A stretch of DNA of 64,000 bases from Komarekiella delphini-convector SJRDD-AB1. Lineage in GTDB: Bacteria; Cyanobacteriota; Cyanobacteriia; Cyanobacteriales; Nostocaceae. Below are positions 1 to 9,367 of the stretch, piece by piece. How positions within the stretch are numbered: the first letter of the stretch is position 1; every line of letters begins with the position of its first letter. The DNA lies in contig NZ_VJXY01000033.1 of the NCBI RefSeq assembly GCF_014831675.1, forward strand, positions 18,695 to 82,694, read 5' to 3'. The notes under the pieces are model-generated. The model was not told the DNA's origin. It worked only from the letters and a program-made list of their open reading frames with translations, and made no database searches. Both the position numbers and the translations under genes were made by a program.

Positions 1-1317
1 GCAATTCATCATAAAACCGCCATCGCCAGTAGCCGCTACGACTTTGCGGTTAGGGTGAACAAGTTTCGCTGCTAAAGCGCCAGGAATGGCAATACCCATT
101 GCCGCGAAACCATTGGAAATAATGCAAGTATTAGGACTATGACAGTGATAATGACGGGCAATCCACATTTTATGTGCGCCAACATCAGAGATGACGATAT
201 CGTCAGGGCCCATTACTTGCCGTAAGTCATAAATTAACTTTTGTGGTTTAATGGGAAACCCCTCATCATAGGCGTGTTCTTCGTAGTCAGCACGAATATC
301 TCCTTTTAAGCTGATTGCAAAAGGATTGGCTTTTCCGTGGCGATCTGCCAATTTTAAGATTTCGTAGAGGGAATCAGAAATATCTCCTACTACTTCTGCA
401 TGAGGAATATAACTACTATCAATTTCCGCTGGATTTACCCCAATATGCACAATCGGAATTTCACCATCTGGATTCCATTTTTTTGGAGAAAACTCTATCA
501 AATCATAACCAATAGCAATTACTAAATCTGTGTTATCAAAGCCACAAGTGATGAAATCTCTTTGCTGTAATCCCACTGACCATAAGGCTAAGTGATGAGT
601 ATAAGGAATTACGCCTTTGCCCATGAAAGTATTGGCAACAGGAATATTCATGCTAGTGGCAAATTGTGTCACAGCATCGCTGGCTTGAGAGCGAATTGCT
701 CCATTTCCCACTAAAATTAAAGGATTAATTGCCTGGGAAATTGCCGCTGCTGCTGCTCGAATACTAGCAAAAGAAGCATAAGTTTTTTCGCTATTATCCT
801 TATGTAAAGGTTTACCTTCTACGGGCATGGCAGCAATGTTTTCTGGCAAATCGATATGAACTGCACCAGGTTTTTCGCTTTGCGATCGCTTAAAGGCTTT
901 CCGCACAACTTCTGGTGTAATACTCGGTCGCACTATCTGCTTATTCCACTTGGTAACAGGAGCAAACATTGCCACCAAATCCAGATATTGATGAGATTCA
1001 ATGTGCATTCTATCTGTTCCTACTTGACCAGTAATCGCCACTAAAGGCGCACCATCAAGATTTGCATCTGCTACCCCAGTCATTAAGTTAGTTGCTCCAG
1101 GCCCAAGCGTAGAAAGGCACACGCCAGCTTTTCCTGTCAGGCGTCCGTAGACATCCGCCATAAAAGCCGCACCCTGTTCGTGACGGGTAGTAATAAATTG
1201 AATGGAAGAATGTTTCAATGCTTCCAAAACATGCAGGTTTTCTTCGCCAGGGAGTCCAAAAACGTATTGCACCCCTTCATTTTCCAAACACTGCACTAAA
1301 AGTTCAGCTGTATTCAT
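1..1317 (-). CDS. TPP-dependent decarboxylase, probable 2-oxoglutarate decarboxylase (acetolactate synthase-like), C-terminus outside window
   Basis: I translated the open frame from ATG 1317 to the window edge (439 codons; the family is about 550). It opens MNTAELLVQCLENEGVQYVF, then GLPGEEN, the TPP-binding glutamate region (ITTRHEQGAAFMAD), a central FAD/nucleotide-type domain and the start of the C-terminal TPP domain (GDGGFMMN). GAGGAAA lies just before the ATG. Family-level annotation would be acetolactate synthase large subunit. However, in cyanobacteria such as Synechococcus PCC 7002 a protein of this type directly next to succinate-semialdehyde dehydrogenase is 2-oxoglutarate decarboxylase, which makes succinic semialdehyde. 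The gene upstream here is exactly that dehydrogenase, on the same strand with a 224-bp gap. The TPP-enzyme family is certain; the substrate is inferred from context. Confidence 0.85.
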   Translation of the reverse strand, partial: MNTAELLVQCLENEGVQYVFGLPGEENLHVLEALKHSSIQFITTRHEQGAAFMADVYGRLTGKAGVCLSTLGPGATNLMTGVADANLDGAPLVAITGQVGTDRMHIESHQYLDLVAMFAPVTKWNKQIVRPSITPEVVRKAFKRSQSEKPGAVHIDLPENIAAMPVEGKPLHKDNSEKTYASFASIRAAAAAISQAINPLILVGNGAIRSQASDAVTQFATSMNIPVANTFMGKGVIPYTHHLALWSVGLQQRDFITCGFDNTDLVIAIGYDLIEFSPKKWNPDGEIPIVHIGVNPAEIDSSYIPHAEVVGDISDSLYEILKLADRHGKANPFAISLKGDIRADYEEHAYDEGFPIKPQKLIYDLRQVMGPDDIVISDVGAHKMWIARHYHCHSPNTCIISNGFAAMGIAIPGALAAKLVHPNRKVVAATGDGGFMMNC

Positions 1318-1320
1318 TTG

Positions 1321-1541
1321 ATTTCCTCACTAGCGATGAACAAAATTGGGAACTGGGGACTGGGGAACTCGGGGCCCCCTCTGGGGATAAGGGGCAATGG
1401 GGACTGGGGACTGGGAGTGAGTTTTTCTAATACCAATATTCAACACCCAGTTTTTGATACCTAATCCTTAATACCCAATCTCTAATCCCTAATACCCGGT
1501 ACCCGATCCCCAATACCCAGTCCCCAGTAACCGATACCTGA
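1321..1541. repeat. Low-complexity spacer of GGGGACT- and AATACCC-type short repeats
   Basis: The gap between the two TCA-bypass genes holds repeats of the form ggggactggggact (about 1350-1415), then aatacccaatc/aataccc units (about 1435-1530). Such tracts are common in Nostoc-type spacers. No gene or clear terminator is seen. Confidence 0.7.
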
Positions 1542-2909
1542 TCACTTCACCCACACAGTTTTAACGTTGACAAATTCATGTATACCCTGGATACTCAGTT
1601 CTCTGCCATACCCAGAACGCTTAGTACCTCCAAAAGGCAATCGCGGATCGGATTTAACCATACCGTTGATAAATACCGCACCTGCTTCAATTTCCTCAAC
1701 TAAGCGATCGCGTTCTTGCTCATTTGTTGTCCAAGCACTTGCGCCTAAACCAAAGGGTGTAGCATTAGCAAGTTTAATAGCAGCATCGATATTGGGAACC
1801 CGGAATAACAATGCTACCGGGCCAAAAAATTCTTCTTTGGCAATTGAACTGTCGTGGGGGATATCTTTGATAATCGTTGGTGGATAAAAGTTCCCCGAAC
1901 GATCTGATAAAGGATGTCCACCTGTGAGAACTTTACCACCGCTATCAATAGCAGCTTGCACTTGCTGGTCTAAATCTTGGAGAATACCGGGGGTTGCTAA
2001 TGGGCCTAAATCTGTGTCTAGTTGCATGGGATCGCCAACTTTCAGCGCCTCGAATTTTTCTAAAAGTAATTTTTCAAATTTGTCAGCGATCGCTTCTGCT
2101 ACAATAAACCGTTTCGCTGCAATACATGATTGCCCATTATTTAACATCCGCGCTGTAGTAGCTGTGACAACTGCTGTCTCTAAATCAGCACTTGCTAACA
2201 CAATAAATGGATCACTTCCTCCCAATTCCAAGACAGTTTTTTTGATTTGTTTTCCCGCCGCCGCGGCGAGGGATGCGCCTGCTGGTTCACTTCCTGTCAA
2301 GGTAGCGGCTTTCACTCGTTCATCAGCCATTAAATCGGCGACTTTGGCAGCACCGATCAACAGAGTTTGAAATGCACCCTTGGGAAAACCTGCTCGTTGG
2401 ATAATATCTTCAATTGCCAAGGCGCACTGCGGCACATTGGAAGCGTGTTTGAGTAAGCCGACGTTGCCCGCCATTAATGCAGGTGCAGCAAAACGGAAAA
2501 CTTGCCAAAAAGGGAAATTCCACGGCATCACCGCAAGAATTGCGCCCAATGGTTGGTAGCGGACAAAACTATGGCTGGCATCGGTTTTTACAGCAACATC
2601 AGCCAAAAAGCTAGGTGCGTGTTCGGCATAGTAACGGCAAACGGCGGCGCATTTTTCTACTTCTGCGATCGCTGCTTTGAACGGTTTGCCCATTTCTAGA
2701 GTCATCACTTTAGCAAATTCTGCTTTCTCTTGCTCTAGGATGTCCGCAGCTTTTTGCAACCAGTGCGATCGCTTAGAAAAACTAGTTTGGCGATACTCCT
2801 CAAAAGCCTGATGTGCCAAATCAAGTTTGGCGGCAATTTCTGCATCGTTAAGTGGCTCAAAGGTTTTGAGCGTTTCCCCAGTGGCGGGATTAATGGTGGC
2901 GATAGCCAT
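1542..2909 (-). CDS. gabD: NAD(P)-dependent succinate-semialdehyde dehydrogenase
   Basis: 455-residue aldehyde dehydrogenase. It oxidises succinic semialdehyde to succinate in the cytosol. Visible family marks are MPWNFPFWQVFR, the nucleotide-binding GSEPAG, the general base Glu in LELGGSDPF, and the catalytic Cys in NNGQSCIAAKRF; the C-terminal half has FFGPVALLFRV and LPFGGTKRSGYGREL. An upstream in-frame ATG exists at 2963, but the start at 2909 (MAIATINPATGE) is preceded by a good GGGAGGT at the right distance and matches the usual family N-terminus. It is transcribed ahead of the TPP decarboxylase, which probably supplies its substrate; together they replace 2-oxoglutarate dehydrogenase. 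A broader aldehyde specificity cannot be excluded. Confidence 0.92.
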   Translation of the reverse strand: MAIATINPATGETLKTFEPLNDAEIAAKLDLAHQAFEEYRQTSFSKRSHWLQKAADILEQEKAEFAKVMTLEMGKPFKAAIAEVEKCAAVCRYYAEHAPSFLADVAVKTDASHSFVRYQPLGAILAVMPWNFPFWQVFRFAAPALMAGNVGLLKHASNVPQCALAIEDIIQRAGFPKGAFQTLLIGAAKVADLMADERVKAATLTGSEPAGASLAAAAGKQIKKTVLELGGSDPFIVLASADLETAVVTATTARMLNNGQSCIAAKRFIVAEAIADKFEKLLLEKFEALKVGDPMQLDTDLGPLATPGILQDLDQQVQAAIDSGGKVLTGGHPLSDRSGNFYPPTIIKDIPHDSSIAKEEFFGPVALLFRVPNIDAAIKLANATPFGLGASAWTTNEQERDRLVEEIEAGAVFINGMVKSDPRLPFGGTKRSGYGRELSIQGIHEFVNVKTVWVK

Positions 2910-2963
2910 TACCTGACCTCCCGTTAAAAAATAGCTTCGGGTAAACTTCATAGTGTTACACAT

Positions 2964-3525
2964 ACTATATGTGTGGAAGCTACCACCTAAATTTTAGTCT
3001 GTTAGCCAAGAATTGGTGGCTTAATATTACAATTTTGCAATTAACTTAGAAACAAAATATACGGAATAACCGTGTATTTATCGTTAAACAAATTTAAGTA
3101 AAAAGAACCTATATAACATACTATACAAGCAACCTATGATCAGCAAAACACATATTCTAAATTGAACTTTTGCAAACAAAATCATAAGAAAAAGCAGCGA
3201 TTTCATAAAGTAAAAATTCAACTCTTTTCGACAATTAAAATTATTTCACTCAGCACGGGTTAAACCATAGCTATCCGCTAATACCGTTTCTTTGTGAAGC
3301 TGCGCCAATGAGACGCTCCGCGTTGGCGAAGCCTTTCGCAGAGAAGGTATACTTGGCGTACTTGGCGGTTCGTGTTTGATTTATATAGTTGAGCGCATCT
3401 TTAGACAGAATTGGTATAACACTACTCAGCACTCAGCACTTTGTCCTCAACTCAGCGAGAACTCTGAGCGGAGGTTTCCTCCGATTCAGAAGTTCGGTAA
3501 CTCAGCACTTCCTGACTAAGTTTGG
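2964..3525. other. Intergenic region, AT-rich with one Nostoc-type palindromic repeat
   Basis: No gene is supported. About 3300-3350 holds a palindromic repeat (gacgctccgcgttggcgaag and neighbours), and 3424-3510 is rich in ctcagcac units. The 2964-3240 part is very AT-rich and probably holds the promoter of the SSADH gene. Confidence 0.5.
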
Positions 3526-5205
3526 TCAATGACTGGCGGGAAAATGTGATGTTCCTGGCATTTCTGTATCTTGATTGATAAATTTCTCTTGGCGCATTCT
3601 CGTTTGATAAACCTTCACCAATCGATCAATACCTTTGAAACGATGATCTCCCATTTCTTGGAAATATGAAGGTTGCGAAAGCATTTTATAAGTGGCTTCG
3701 CTAATCACGCATTCACCAGGGGGACAGACTGCTTCCATACGAGCAGCAAGATTAATCGTAGCGCCTAATGCTGTATAGTCTACCCTCTGCGAACTACCAA
3801 CATCTCCCACTACAGCCTTACCACTGTTTATAGCAATACGCAATTGTAGCGGTTCGTGCCAAAAACCATTGGCATTGAGACATGCTAGACGAGTGAGCAT
3901 TCCCTTAGCCGCAGTAGTTGCGCGATCGGCGTGATCTGGTTGCGGCTCTGGAGCGCCAAAGAATGCCATAATACAATCTCCGATATATTTATCCAAAGTG
4001 CCGCCACAGCCGAACACTTCTTGTAGCATCTCTTCAAATAAATTATTTAATAGTTGAGCGATCGCAGTTGGTGTTAACTTTTCAGAAATTGCTGTAAAAC
4101 CGACTAAATCTGCAAATAAAATACTGATTTCGCTCTCTGCGGGAGCTAATCGACCACCTGGCAAACCGCCTACAGATATTAATTGCTGTACCACAGATGG
4201 AGAATGATAGCGTTCTAGTCGGTGACGAATCACCTCTTCAGTTCTGAGTTTCTCTACCAATAGCCAACGTTGCACACTAGAAGCTACAAGGTTTGCCAAA
4301 GCCGAAAAAAAGCTGAGTTCTTCCTCGCCTTCATTTGCCCAATGATAAGAAGAAAGATGGGCATCGGCATAAAGAACGCCTACAACTTTATTTTCATCCC
4401 ATAAAGGTACTGCCATCGCGCTGCGAATACCTTTGACTAAAATACTGTGTTCACTAGAAAACCGTTCATCCTTATGAGTATCAGCCGTTTGAATAACAAC
4501 TTTTTCCTCAAATACCTTTTGACAAATACTACGACTAATCCAACTGCCATCAGCGGCAAGATGTTTTTGTTGGAAAATATTTCTGGTAGCAGCATTGACT
4601 AACTCCAACTGACCGCAACCACCAACATCAATTAATAATGCTAAACGGTCAATACTATCAAGGTAACGAAAAACAACTTGTTGCACCTGAGAGAAAATCT
4701 CTTCTATAGACGCTGCAGCACAGAGATTTTTAGCTATATCCACTAAGTCTTTGAGACGGGCAATAGTTTTGTCTTTATTGCTGATGTTGCCATCTTTGCT
4801 ATCAGCTTCAATCCACTGCTGTTGTAATTGTTCGACATTACGAAAGATTGTTCTTTGCTCATTATTTTCTGTAGCTAGCACATACTCAGGTGTCAACTGT
4901 GCCGCAGGAGTGGCGAGTAGCACTGCTAAGCTAACATTGCCCAAGTAGATAACATCGCCATGATGTAACTGTTGGGGACAGCGAACAAGACATTTATTTA
5001 CTTGCGTCCCGTTTTTGCTACCCAGATCCTCAATCGTCCACACACCGACAGATGTTTTCACAAGCCGTGCATGATTACGGGAAACTCCGACAAAAGGTAA
5101 GTATAAGTCACATTCTGGCAACCGACCAATTGTGAATACATCTTGATCGACTGTAACCGTTGTCTCGGTATCTCCTTCTCGTAGGCATAGCGTGAGTTCA
5201 GTCAT
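3526..5205 (-). CDS. Class III adenylate cyclase with FHA and GAF domains
   Basis: 559 residues; makes cAMP from ATP. Domains in order: FHA (about 10-95, GRLPECDL, VSRNHARL, LGSKNGTQVN), GAF (about 160-310, SAMAVPLWDENKVVGVLYAD) and a cyclase catalytic domain (about 345-530). The cyclase has the first metal-binding Asp in LFADLVGFTAISE, the adenine-selecting Lys and second metal Asp in DKYIGDCIMAFFG, and transition-state Asn/Arg in INLAARM. The second adenine-selecting position is Thr (VDYTALG) rather than Asp, the mark of class IIIb (bicarbonate-responsive) enzymes. No membrane segment, so probably cytosolic: FHA should read phosphothreonine partners and GAF a small ligand. Start at ATG 5205; the longer frame uses TTG at 5241. 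Confidence 0.9.
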   Translation of the reverse strand: MTELTLCLREGDTETTVTVDQDVFTIGRLPECDLYLPFVGVSRNHARLVKTSVGVWTIEDLGSKNGTQVNKCLVRCPQQLHHGDVIYLGNVSLAVLLATPAAQLTPEYVLATENNEQRTIFRNVEQLQQQWIEADSKDGNISNKDKTIARLKDLVDIAKNLCAAASIEEIFSQVQQVVFRYLDSIDRLALLIDVGGCGQLELVNAATRNIFQQKHLAADGSWISRSICQKVFEEKVVIQTADTHKDERFSSEHSILVKGIRSAMAVPLWDENKVVGVLYADAHLSSYHWANEGEEELSFFSALANLVASSVQRWLLVEKLRTEEVIRHRLERYHSPSVVQQLISVGGLPGGRLAPAESEISILFADLVGFTAISEKLTPTAIAQLLNNLFEEMLQEVFGCGGTLDKYIGDCIMAFFGAPEPQPDHADRATTAAKGMLTRLACLNANGFWHEPLQLRIAINSGKAVVGDVGSSQRVDYTALGATINLAARMEAVCPPGECVISEATYKMLSQPSYFQEMGDHRFKGIDRLVKVYQTRMRQEKFINQDTEMPGTSHFPASH

Positions 5206-5726
5206 GAGTGTGATATGTCTATCCTGGAAGCTGGGGCGCAAGCAAGTTTAATCTCAGGTATACGCCAAGGGTTAACCCTTCACCTTTTCTTTATGACACT
5301 GTTAACGGCATTACGACAACTGTCTGTAGTAAATATTACCTAGGAACTATTTTTAGATATAAAAGAAGAATGAGCGATCGCCACAAAGAACTTGTGCAGC
5401 AAAGACAATCCCTGCTGTCTCTAAAAATAGTTAGCACAAATACCAAAACAGCAAAACTCTATCTTAAACTACAGAATTTTTTTGCCAAACTGATCAAAGT
5501 CATCATTATTCAATTCAATAAAAAAGGACTTATGTGTTCTTCACAATAGAACTATAAATTCTTCATAATTCATTGCTCATAATTATCTCTGGGTAAATAA
5601 TATAAAAGCAGCATTTATCTCTTGCACAGTTCAACATTGCATTTATACGTACATTAATGAAAACATTAATGAAAATTAGTAATTATAATCAGCCTATTAC
5701 CAAGCACAAAAATAACATAAAAAATT
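5206..5726. other. Divergent intergenic region
   Basis: About 520 bp between the divergent cyclase and VanZ genes. AT-rich with one HIP1 site near 5374. It should contain both promoters; I see no gene, hairpin or repeat that I can support. Confidence 0.4.
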
Positions 5727-7214
5727 ATGAATAAACGCACAATTTTCCATCAAGACTCTTCAAGTTTATTGATTTTTATCATCAGCATATTGTTAGTACT
5801 ATTTGCTACACTTTATCCTTTTAATTTTTCAATCCCAAATAGTTTTTCCCTGGCAAAACTTTTTGCCAGTTTTAACAATACCAGTTATTTTCAAGACCAA
5901 GTAAATAATGTTTTGCTGTTTATACCTATAGGCTTCAGTCTTACCAGCCTTTTGCAAAAGCTTAGGATGAAAACATTTGTACAAATTTTCATAGCTACCT
6001 TGGTGAGTGCTGGCTTATCACTAACAGTTGAATTTTTGCAAGTATTCCTACCTTCAAGAACACCTACTCCAGCGGATATTATGAATAATACCATTGGGGG
6101 GCTGTTAGGTTTTATTTGCTTTTATCTATGGAATCATCAAAGCTTTGCTAACACAGTAGCATATATAGAAAATAGTAAGTCTAGCCGTTCAAACAAACAG
6201 ATAGCAGCCTGTTTTTTGGGGTATATATTTCTGATATTTATGATTTCGCTATTTTGGCAAAGTACAACAAATCTGAGTAATTGGGATGTCAATTATCCGT
6301 TAACAATTGGTAACGAACGCACAGGAGACAGACCTTGGCAAGGATATGTATCTGAAGTTTACATTGCGGATAGAGCCATATCAACAAATGAGGTAGCACA
6401 AGGATTAGCTAACTCAAGTTACTTTGATAAACTTGGTACTTCTTTGTTAGCTTCTTACCGATTAAATGGAAAATGTTGCTATAAAGAACAGACAGGACAA
6501 CTGCCAGAACTATTGTGGCAAGGACAGCCTTCAGATATGCAGAATGGTAAAGGGGCTTTTCTCAGTTCCAGTCATTGGTTACAAACAGCTACTCCTGTTG
6601 CCTCTCTCAGCAAAAGAATCAGTCAAACATCTGAATTTACGCTCAGTACTACAGTTTCTACTGCTAACACAGAGCAGTTAGGCCCTGCCCGTATTGTCTC
6701 AGTTTCCGGTAATTCTCTGCGTCGTAATTTGACATTAGCGCAGCAGGGAAACAACTTAGATTTTCGACTACGAACGCCAATTACTGGAGAAAATGGGTCA
6801 GAGTTAAAACTGAATATACCTAATGTTTTTGTAGATACTAACCCTCATCGCATAGTCATTACTTATGTCAGAGCGACTATTCAAGTTTATGTAGATAATT
6901 TCCAGAATTATTACTCTTTCAACTTACTAGATTTAATTCCCAAAAAGCAGAAAGTTTTTTACTATGCACTAACTTTTATACCTCTAGGAGTAGGCTTAGC
7001 CATAATAATTTTACTAGCAAAAGCAAAGTTGATGTTTTCTAAGCTATTGGTTTATGGTGGGATATTAATACCTTCTCTGATGCTGGAAGGTATTTTAATA
7101 AGTGAAAGTGGCAAACACCTCAGCCTGAAAAATCTGTTACTAGGAATATTATTTACATCTGGAACTATGCTGATTGTAAGGGTGCGGGCAGCTCAATTAA
7201 AAATGAGAAATTAA
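5727..7214 (+). CDS. VanZ-like membrane protein with an inserted LamG/concanavalin-type domain
   Basis: 495 residues. The N-terminal third is a VanZ-type bundle: TM near 13-34 (ends LYPFNF), then DQVNNVLLFIPIGF, VEFLQVFLPSRTPTPADI and MNNTIGGLLGF, the conserved VanZ signature with acidic residues. A fifth TM lies near 155-175. Residues about 185-390 look like a soluble beta-rich LamG domain (RPWQGYVSEVYIADRA, LLASYRLNG, IVITYVRATIQVYVDN), predicted outside the membrane. Three more hydrophobic segments end the protein. Function is not established. VanZ relatives are linked to envelope or teicoplanin phenotypes, and the LamG part suggests glycan binding. It stands alone, convergent with the RbgA gene. 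Confidence 0.75.
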   Translation: MNKRTIFHQDSSSLLIFIISILLVLFATLYPFNFSIPNSFSLAKLFASFNNTSYFQDQVNNVLLFIPIGFSLTSLLQKLRMKTFVQIFIATLVSAGLSLTVEFLQVFLPSRTPTPADIMNNTIGGLLGFICFYLWNHQSFANTVAYIENSKSSRSNKQIAACFLGYIFLIFMISLFWQSTTNLSNWDVNYPLTIGNERTGDRPWQGYVSEVYIADRAISTNEVAQGLANSSYFDKLGTSLLASYRLNGKCCYKEQTGQLPELLWQGQPSDMQNGKGAFLSSSHWLQTATPVASLSKRISQTSEFTLSTTVSTANTEQLGPARIVSVSGNSLRRNLTLAQQGNNLDFRLRTPITGENGSELKLNIPNVFVDTNPHRIVITYVRATIQVYVDNFQNYYSFNLLDLIPKKQKVFYYALTFIPLGVGLAIIILLAKAKLMFSKLLVYGGILIPSLMLEGILISESGKHLSLKNLLLGILFTSGTMLIVRVRAAQLKMRN

Positions 7215-7240
7215 CAATTTTTTATTTTCTACCCGCTGTT

Positions 7241-8122
7241 TTAATTCGGCGGTAATTCTAAAGGAAGTGTACCCAATAATCCTTTACGAAAATCTGTTAA
7301 AAGTTGCCTTGCAGCTCGTTCTACATCACCTTTATAACGATGCTCTGCTAAGGCGTGTAAATAAACATCTCCAGTGTCGGATATAGAATCGAGTTCGTAA
7401 CGCGACTGTAATGGCTTCTTTGGTAATAAATCAGGCGCTACAGCTTCGAGATAGTTCAGCAAATCTACTAATGCTGCTGCTACTAGCTGATTATCGTAAG
7501 AGGCTTCACCGATATCATCACATATCGCTAATTTTAAGGCTGCTTCTTGGTCTTCCATCCTTGCAGGAATGACACCAGGAGCATCTAGCAGTTCCAAATG
7601 CTCGGAAATTCGCACCCAACGCAGTTGACGAGTTACCCCAGGACGGGCTGCACTTTCCACTACCCGTTTTCCCAACAGACGATTAATTAAAGCTGATTTA
7701 CCAACATTGGGAAAACCAATTACCACAGCACGGACTGGACGCGGTAACATCCCGCGATCGCGTCTTCTTTGATTAAGTGCCACCCCAGCGGCTTGCGCTG
7801 CCTGCATTATTTCTGCTATACCTTTACCATGTTGAGCGTTGGTAAAATAGGGGACTTCTCCTTGACGCTTGAACCAATCTATCCATAGCGATCGCACTTG
7901 TGGAGTAATCATGTCTACGCGGTTGATTACCAATACCCGCGCCTTACTCCCCACCCACTCACTTATTTGCGGATGGTGTGTCGCCAAAGGAATCCGGGCG
8001 TCTCGTACCTCTAAAACCACATCTACCCGCTTCAGCTGTTCTTTGAGATTTTTTTCAGCTTTAGCAATGTGACCTGGATACCATTGAATCAGATTTAATT
8101 TATAGTTTTGAGTTATAGCCAT
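7241..8122 (-). CDS. ylqF: Ribosome biogenesis GTPase, YlqF/RbgA family
   Basis: 293-residue circularly permuted GTPase acting in late 50S assembly. Motifs appear in permuted order: G4 as VINRVDMI (about residue 65), then G1 GFPNVGKSALINRLLG (about 135), G2 region PGVTRQ, G3 DAPGVI. The N-terminus IQWYPGHIAKAEKNLK and VLEVRDARIPLATHHPQ are diagnostic for the family. The C-terminal helical tail has the expected ANTAR-like RNA-binding character. The start ATG at 8122 gives the normal family length. Cytosolic, housekeeping, monocistronic or cotranscribed with the VOC gene just upstream (gap 14 bp). Confidence 0.93.
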   Translation of the reverse strand: MAITQNYKLNLIQWYPGHIAKAEKNLKEQLKRVDVVLEVRDARIPLATHHPQISEWVGSKARVLVINRVDMITPQVRSLWIDWFKRQGEVPYFTNAQHGKGIAEIMQAAQAAGVALNQRRRDRGMLPRPVRAVVIGFPNVGKSALINRLLGKRVVESAARPGVTRQLRWVRISEHLELLDAPGVIPARMEDQEAALKLAICDDIGEASYDNQLVAAALVDLLNYLEAVAPDLLPKKPLQSRYELDSISDTGDVYLHALAEHRYKGDVERAARQLLTDFRKGLLGTLPLELPPN

Positions 8123-8136
8123 TTGTTAATTACGAA

Positions 8137-8520
8137 TTACGAATTATCATCTAAGGTTTGATGTAAAATCAAACGATTACCATCGGGATCATAAGCATAA
8201 ATTTCTCTGCCATGAGAAGCAATAGAAATATTTCCCGGTGGGGGATAGCCCAAAGCAGTTAGGTGAGCGATCGCATCTTCCAAGTTACTCACCTCTAAAC
8301 ATAAACTTATCTTACTTTTGGCAATACTTCCAAATTCAGATTCGTGTATTTTTTTAGGTTTAAAAATACCTAATCGCAAACTAGCTAGATGAAACTCAGC
8401 ATAAACATTTGGAATTAAAGTTGCTGGTTTTTGTTCTAACAGCTTGGTATAAAAACTCACCAAATCCTCAAAATTAATCGCTGCTATAGTGGCGATCGCA
8501 TCAGTATATTGGAAACCCAT
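8137..8520 (-). CDS. VOC superfamily protein (glyoxalase/bleomycin-resistance type)
   Basis: 127 residues with the paired beta-alpha-beta-beta-beta pattern of VOC proteins: IAAINFEDLVSFYTKLL at the start, CLEVSNLEDAIAHLTALGY in the middle, and IYAYDPDGNRLILHQTL at the end. A longer reading begins at TTG 8529; the ATG at 8520 (MGFQYTD) is preferred. Substrate unknown. It lies 14 bp upstream of the RbgA gene on the same strand and could share its transcript. Metal ligands are not clear, so a binding role is as likely as catalysis. Confidence 0.75.
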   Translation of the reverse strand: MGFQYTDAIATIAAINFEDLVSFYTKLLEQKPATLIPNVYAEFHLASLRLGIFKPKKIHESEFGSIAKSKISLCLEVSNLEDAIAHLTALGYPPPGNISIASHGREIYAYDPDGNRLILHQTLDDNS

Positions 8521-8788
8521 ACTTACCAAATATTGCCCTTATAAAACATTGTTTTTCCAAATATCCCGCCACAATAGCATGATAGTTCTTTCTAGGCGTT
8601 ACACAAAGGATAAAATTGAGGCACTGAGATTTAAAACTCCTTATCCTCTCCGCGCCTCTTTCTTGGAAAGTTCTGTTCGCCGGAAGCCGGCGCACCCTGC
8701 GGGATCTTGCTACAGACTTTCCGCTGCGTGTTAGCGTAGCGGGGCGTAGCCCAATAAATCATACGACAAATACAACACCTCTTTTTAA
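8521..8788. repeat. Spacer with Nostoc-type palindromic repeat
   Basis: About 8685-8752 contains cgccggaagccggcgcacc and ttagcgtagcggggcgtagc, GC-rich palindromic repeat units recurring in altered form near 3300, 12390, 23930, 39750 and 42730. No gene seen. Confidence 0.6.
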
Positions 8789-9325
8789 CTACTTAACTGT
8801 AGCTGATTGATGTTGCAGATCCCGCACAGGATCACCCAAAGAGCGCACATTTGCAGCAAACTCTAACAAAATACCATCAGGATCAAAGAAATAAATTGAG
8901 GAAATAAATGTATTTTCGTCAAGTTCTGGAGTATAACCAGAGGGGACATCTGCATGGTGTAAAACAGGCGTCGTTTGTACACCTTTGGCTATCAGTTTTT
9001 CTCTGTACTCCTCAATTTTTTCCAGTGGAACATTAAATGCCAAATGATTTAATGAACCATGTGCGGTAGTTACATTACCAGTCTGAAAGGCATCAAGTCC
9101 CACAGACGCAATACCAGGTGCAGCTTGCGGTGCTGAGGGGAACCAGAAAAAAGCCAAAGCATCCCCATTACCAATGTCAAAAAAGAAATGCTGTCCACCA
9201 TCTGGTAAAGCAATGGTTTTGATCAACTTCAAGCCTAATGTATTGGTGTAAAAGTCCACAGTCCGTGCCATGTCTTTACATACCAAAGCAATGTGGTTGA
9301 TTCCTTTAATTTGAAAATCTGTCAT
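8789..9325 (-). CDS. VOC family metalloprotein (glyoxalase/dioxygenase-like)
   Basis: 178 residues with two VOC modules. Probable metal ligands are His in GINHIALVCKDM, His in SLNHLAFNV and Glu in ILLEFAANV, the His-His-Glu set of extradiol dioxygenase and glyoxalase I relatives. MARTVDFYTNTLGLKLIKT and SIYFFDPDGILLEF are typical family text. It is longer than simple glyoxalase I (about 135). Substrate unknown. It lies 42 bp downstream of fdhD on the same strand, so it may be the second gene of that transcript. Confidence 0.82.
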   Translation of the reverse strand: MTDFQIKGINHIALVCKDMARTVDFYTNTLGLKLIKTIALPDGGQHFFFDIGNGDALAFFWFPSAPQAAPGIASVGLDAFQTGNVTTAHGSLNHLAFNVPLEKIEEYREKLIAKGVQTTPVLHHADVPSGYTPELDENTFISSIYFFDPDGILLEFAANVRSLGDPVRDLQHQSATVK

Positions 9326-9367
9326 ATTAATTACCTGTTTCTCAGATCTACTTTTACCTATGTTTCT

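Noticed and set aside
1567-2370. Plus-strand open frames opposite the SSADH gene
   Set aside because: Shadow frames of a well-supported gene.
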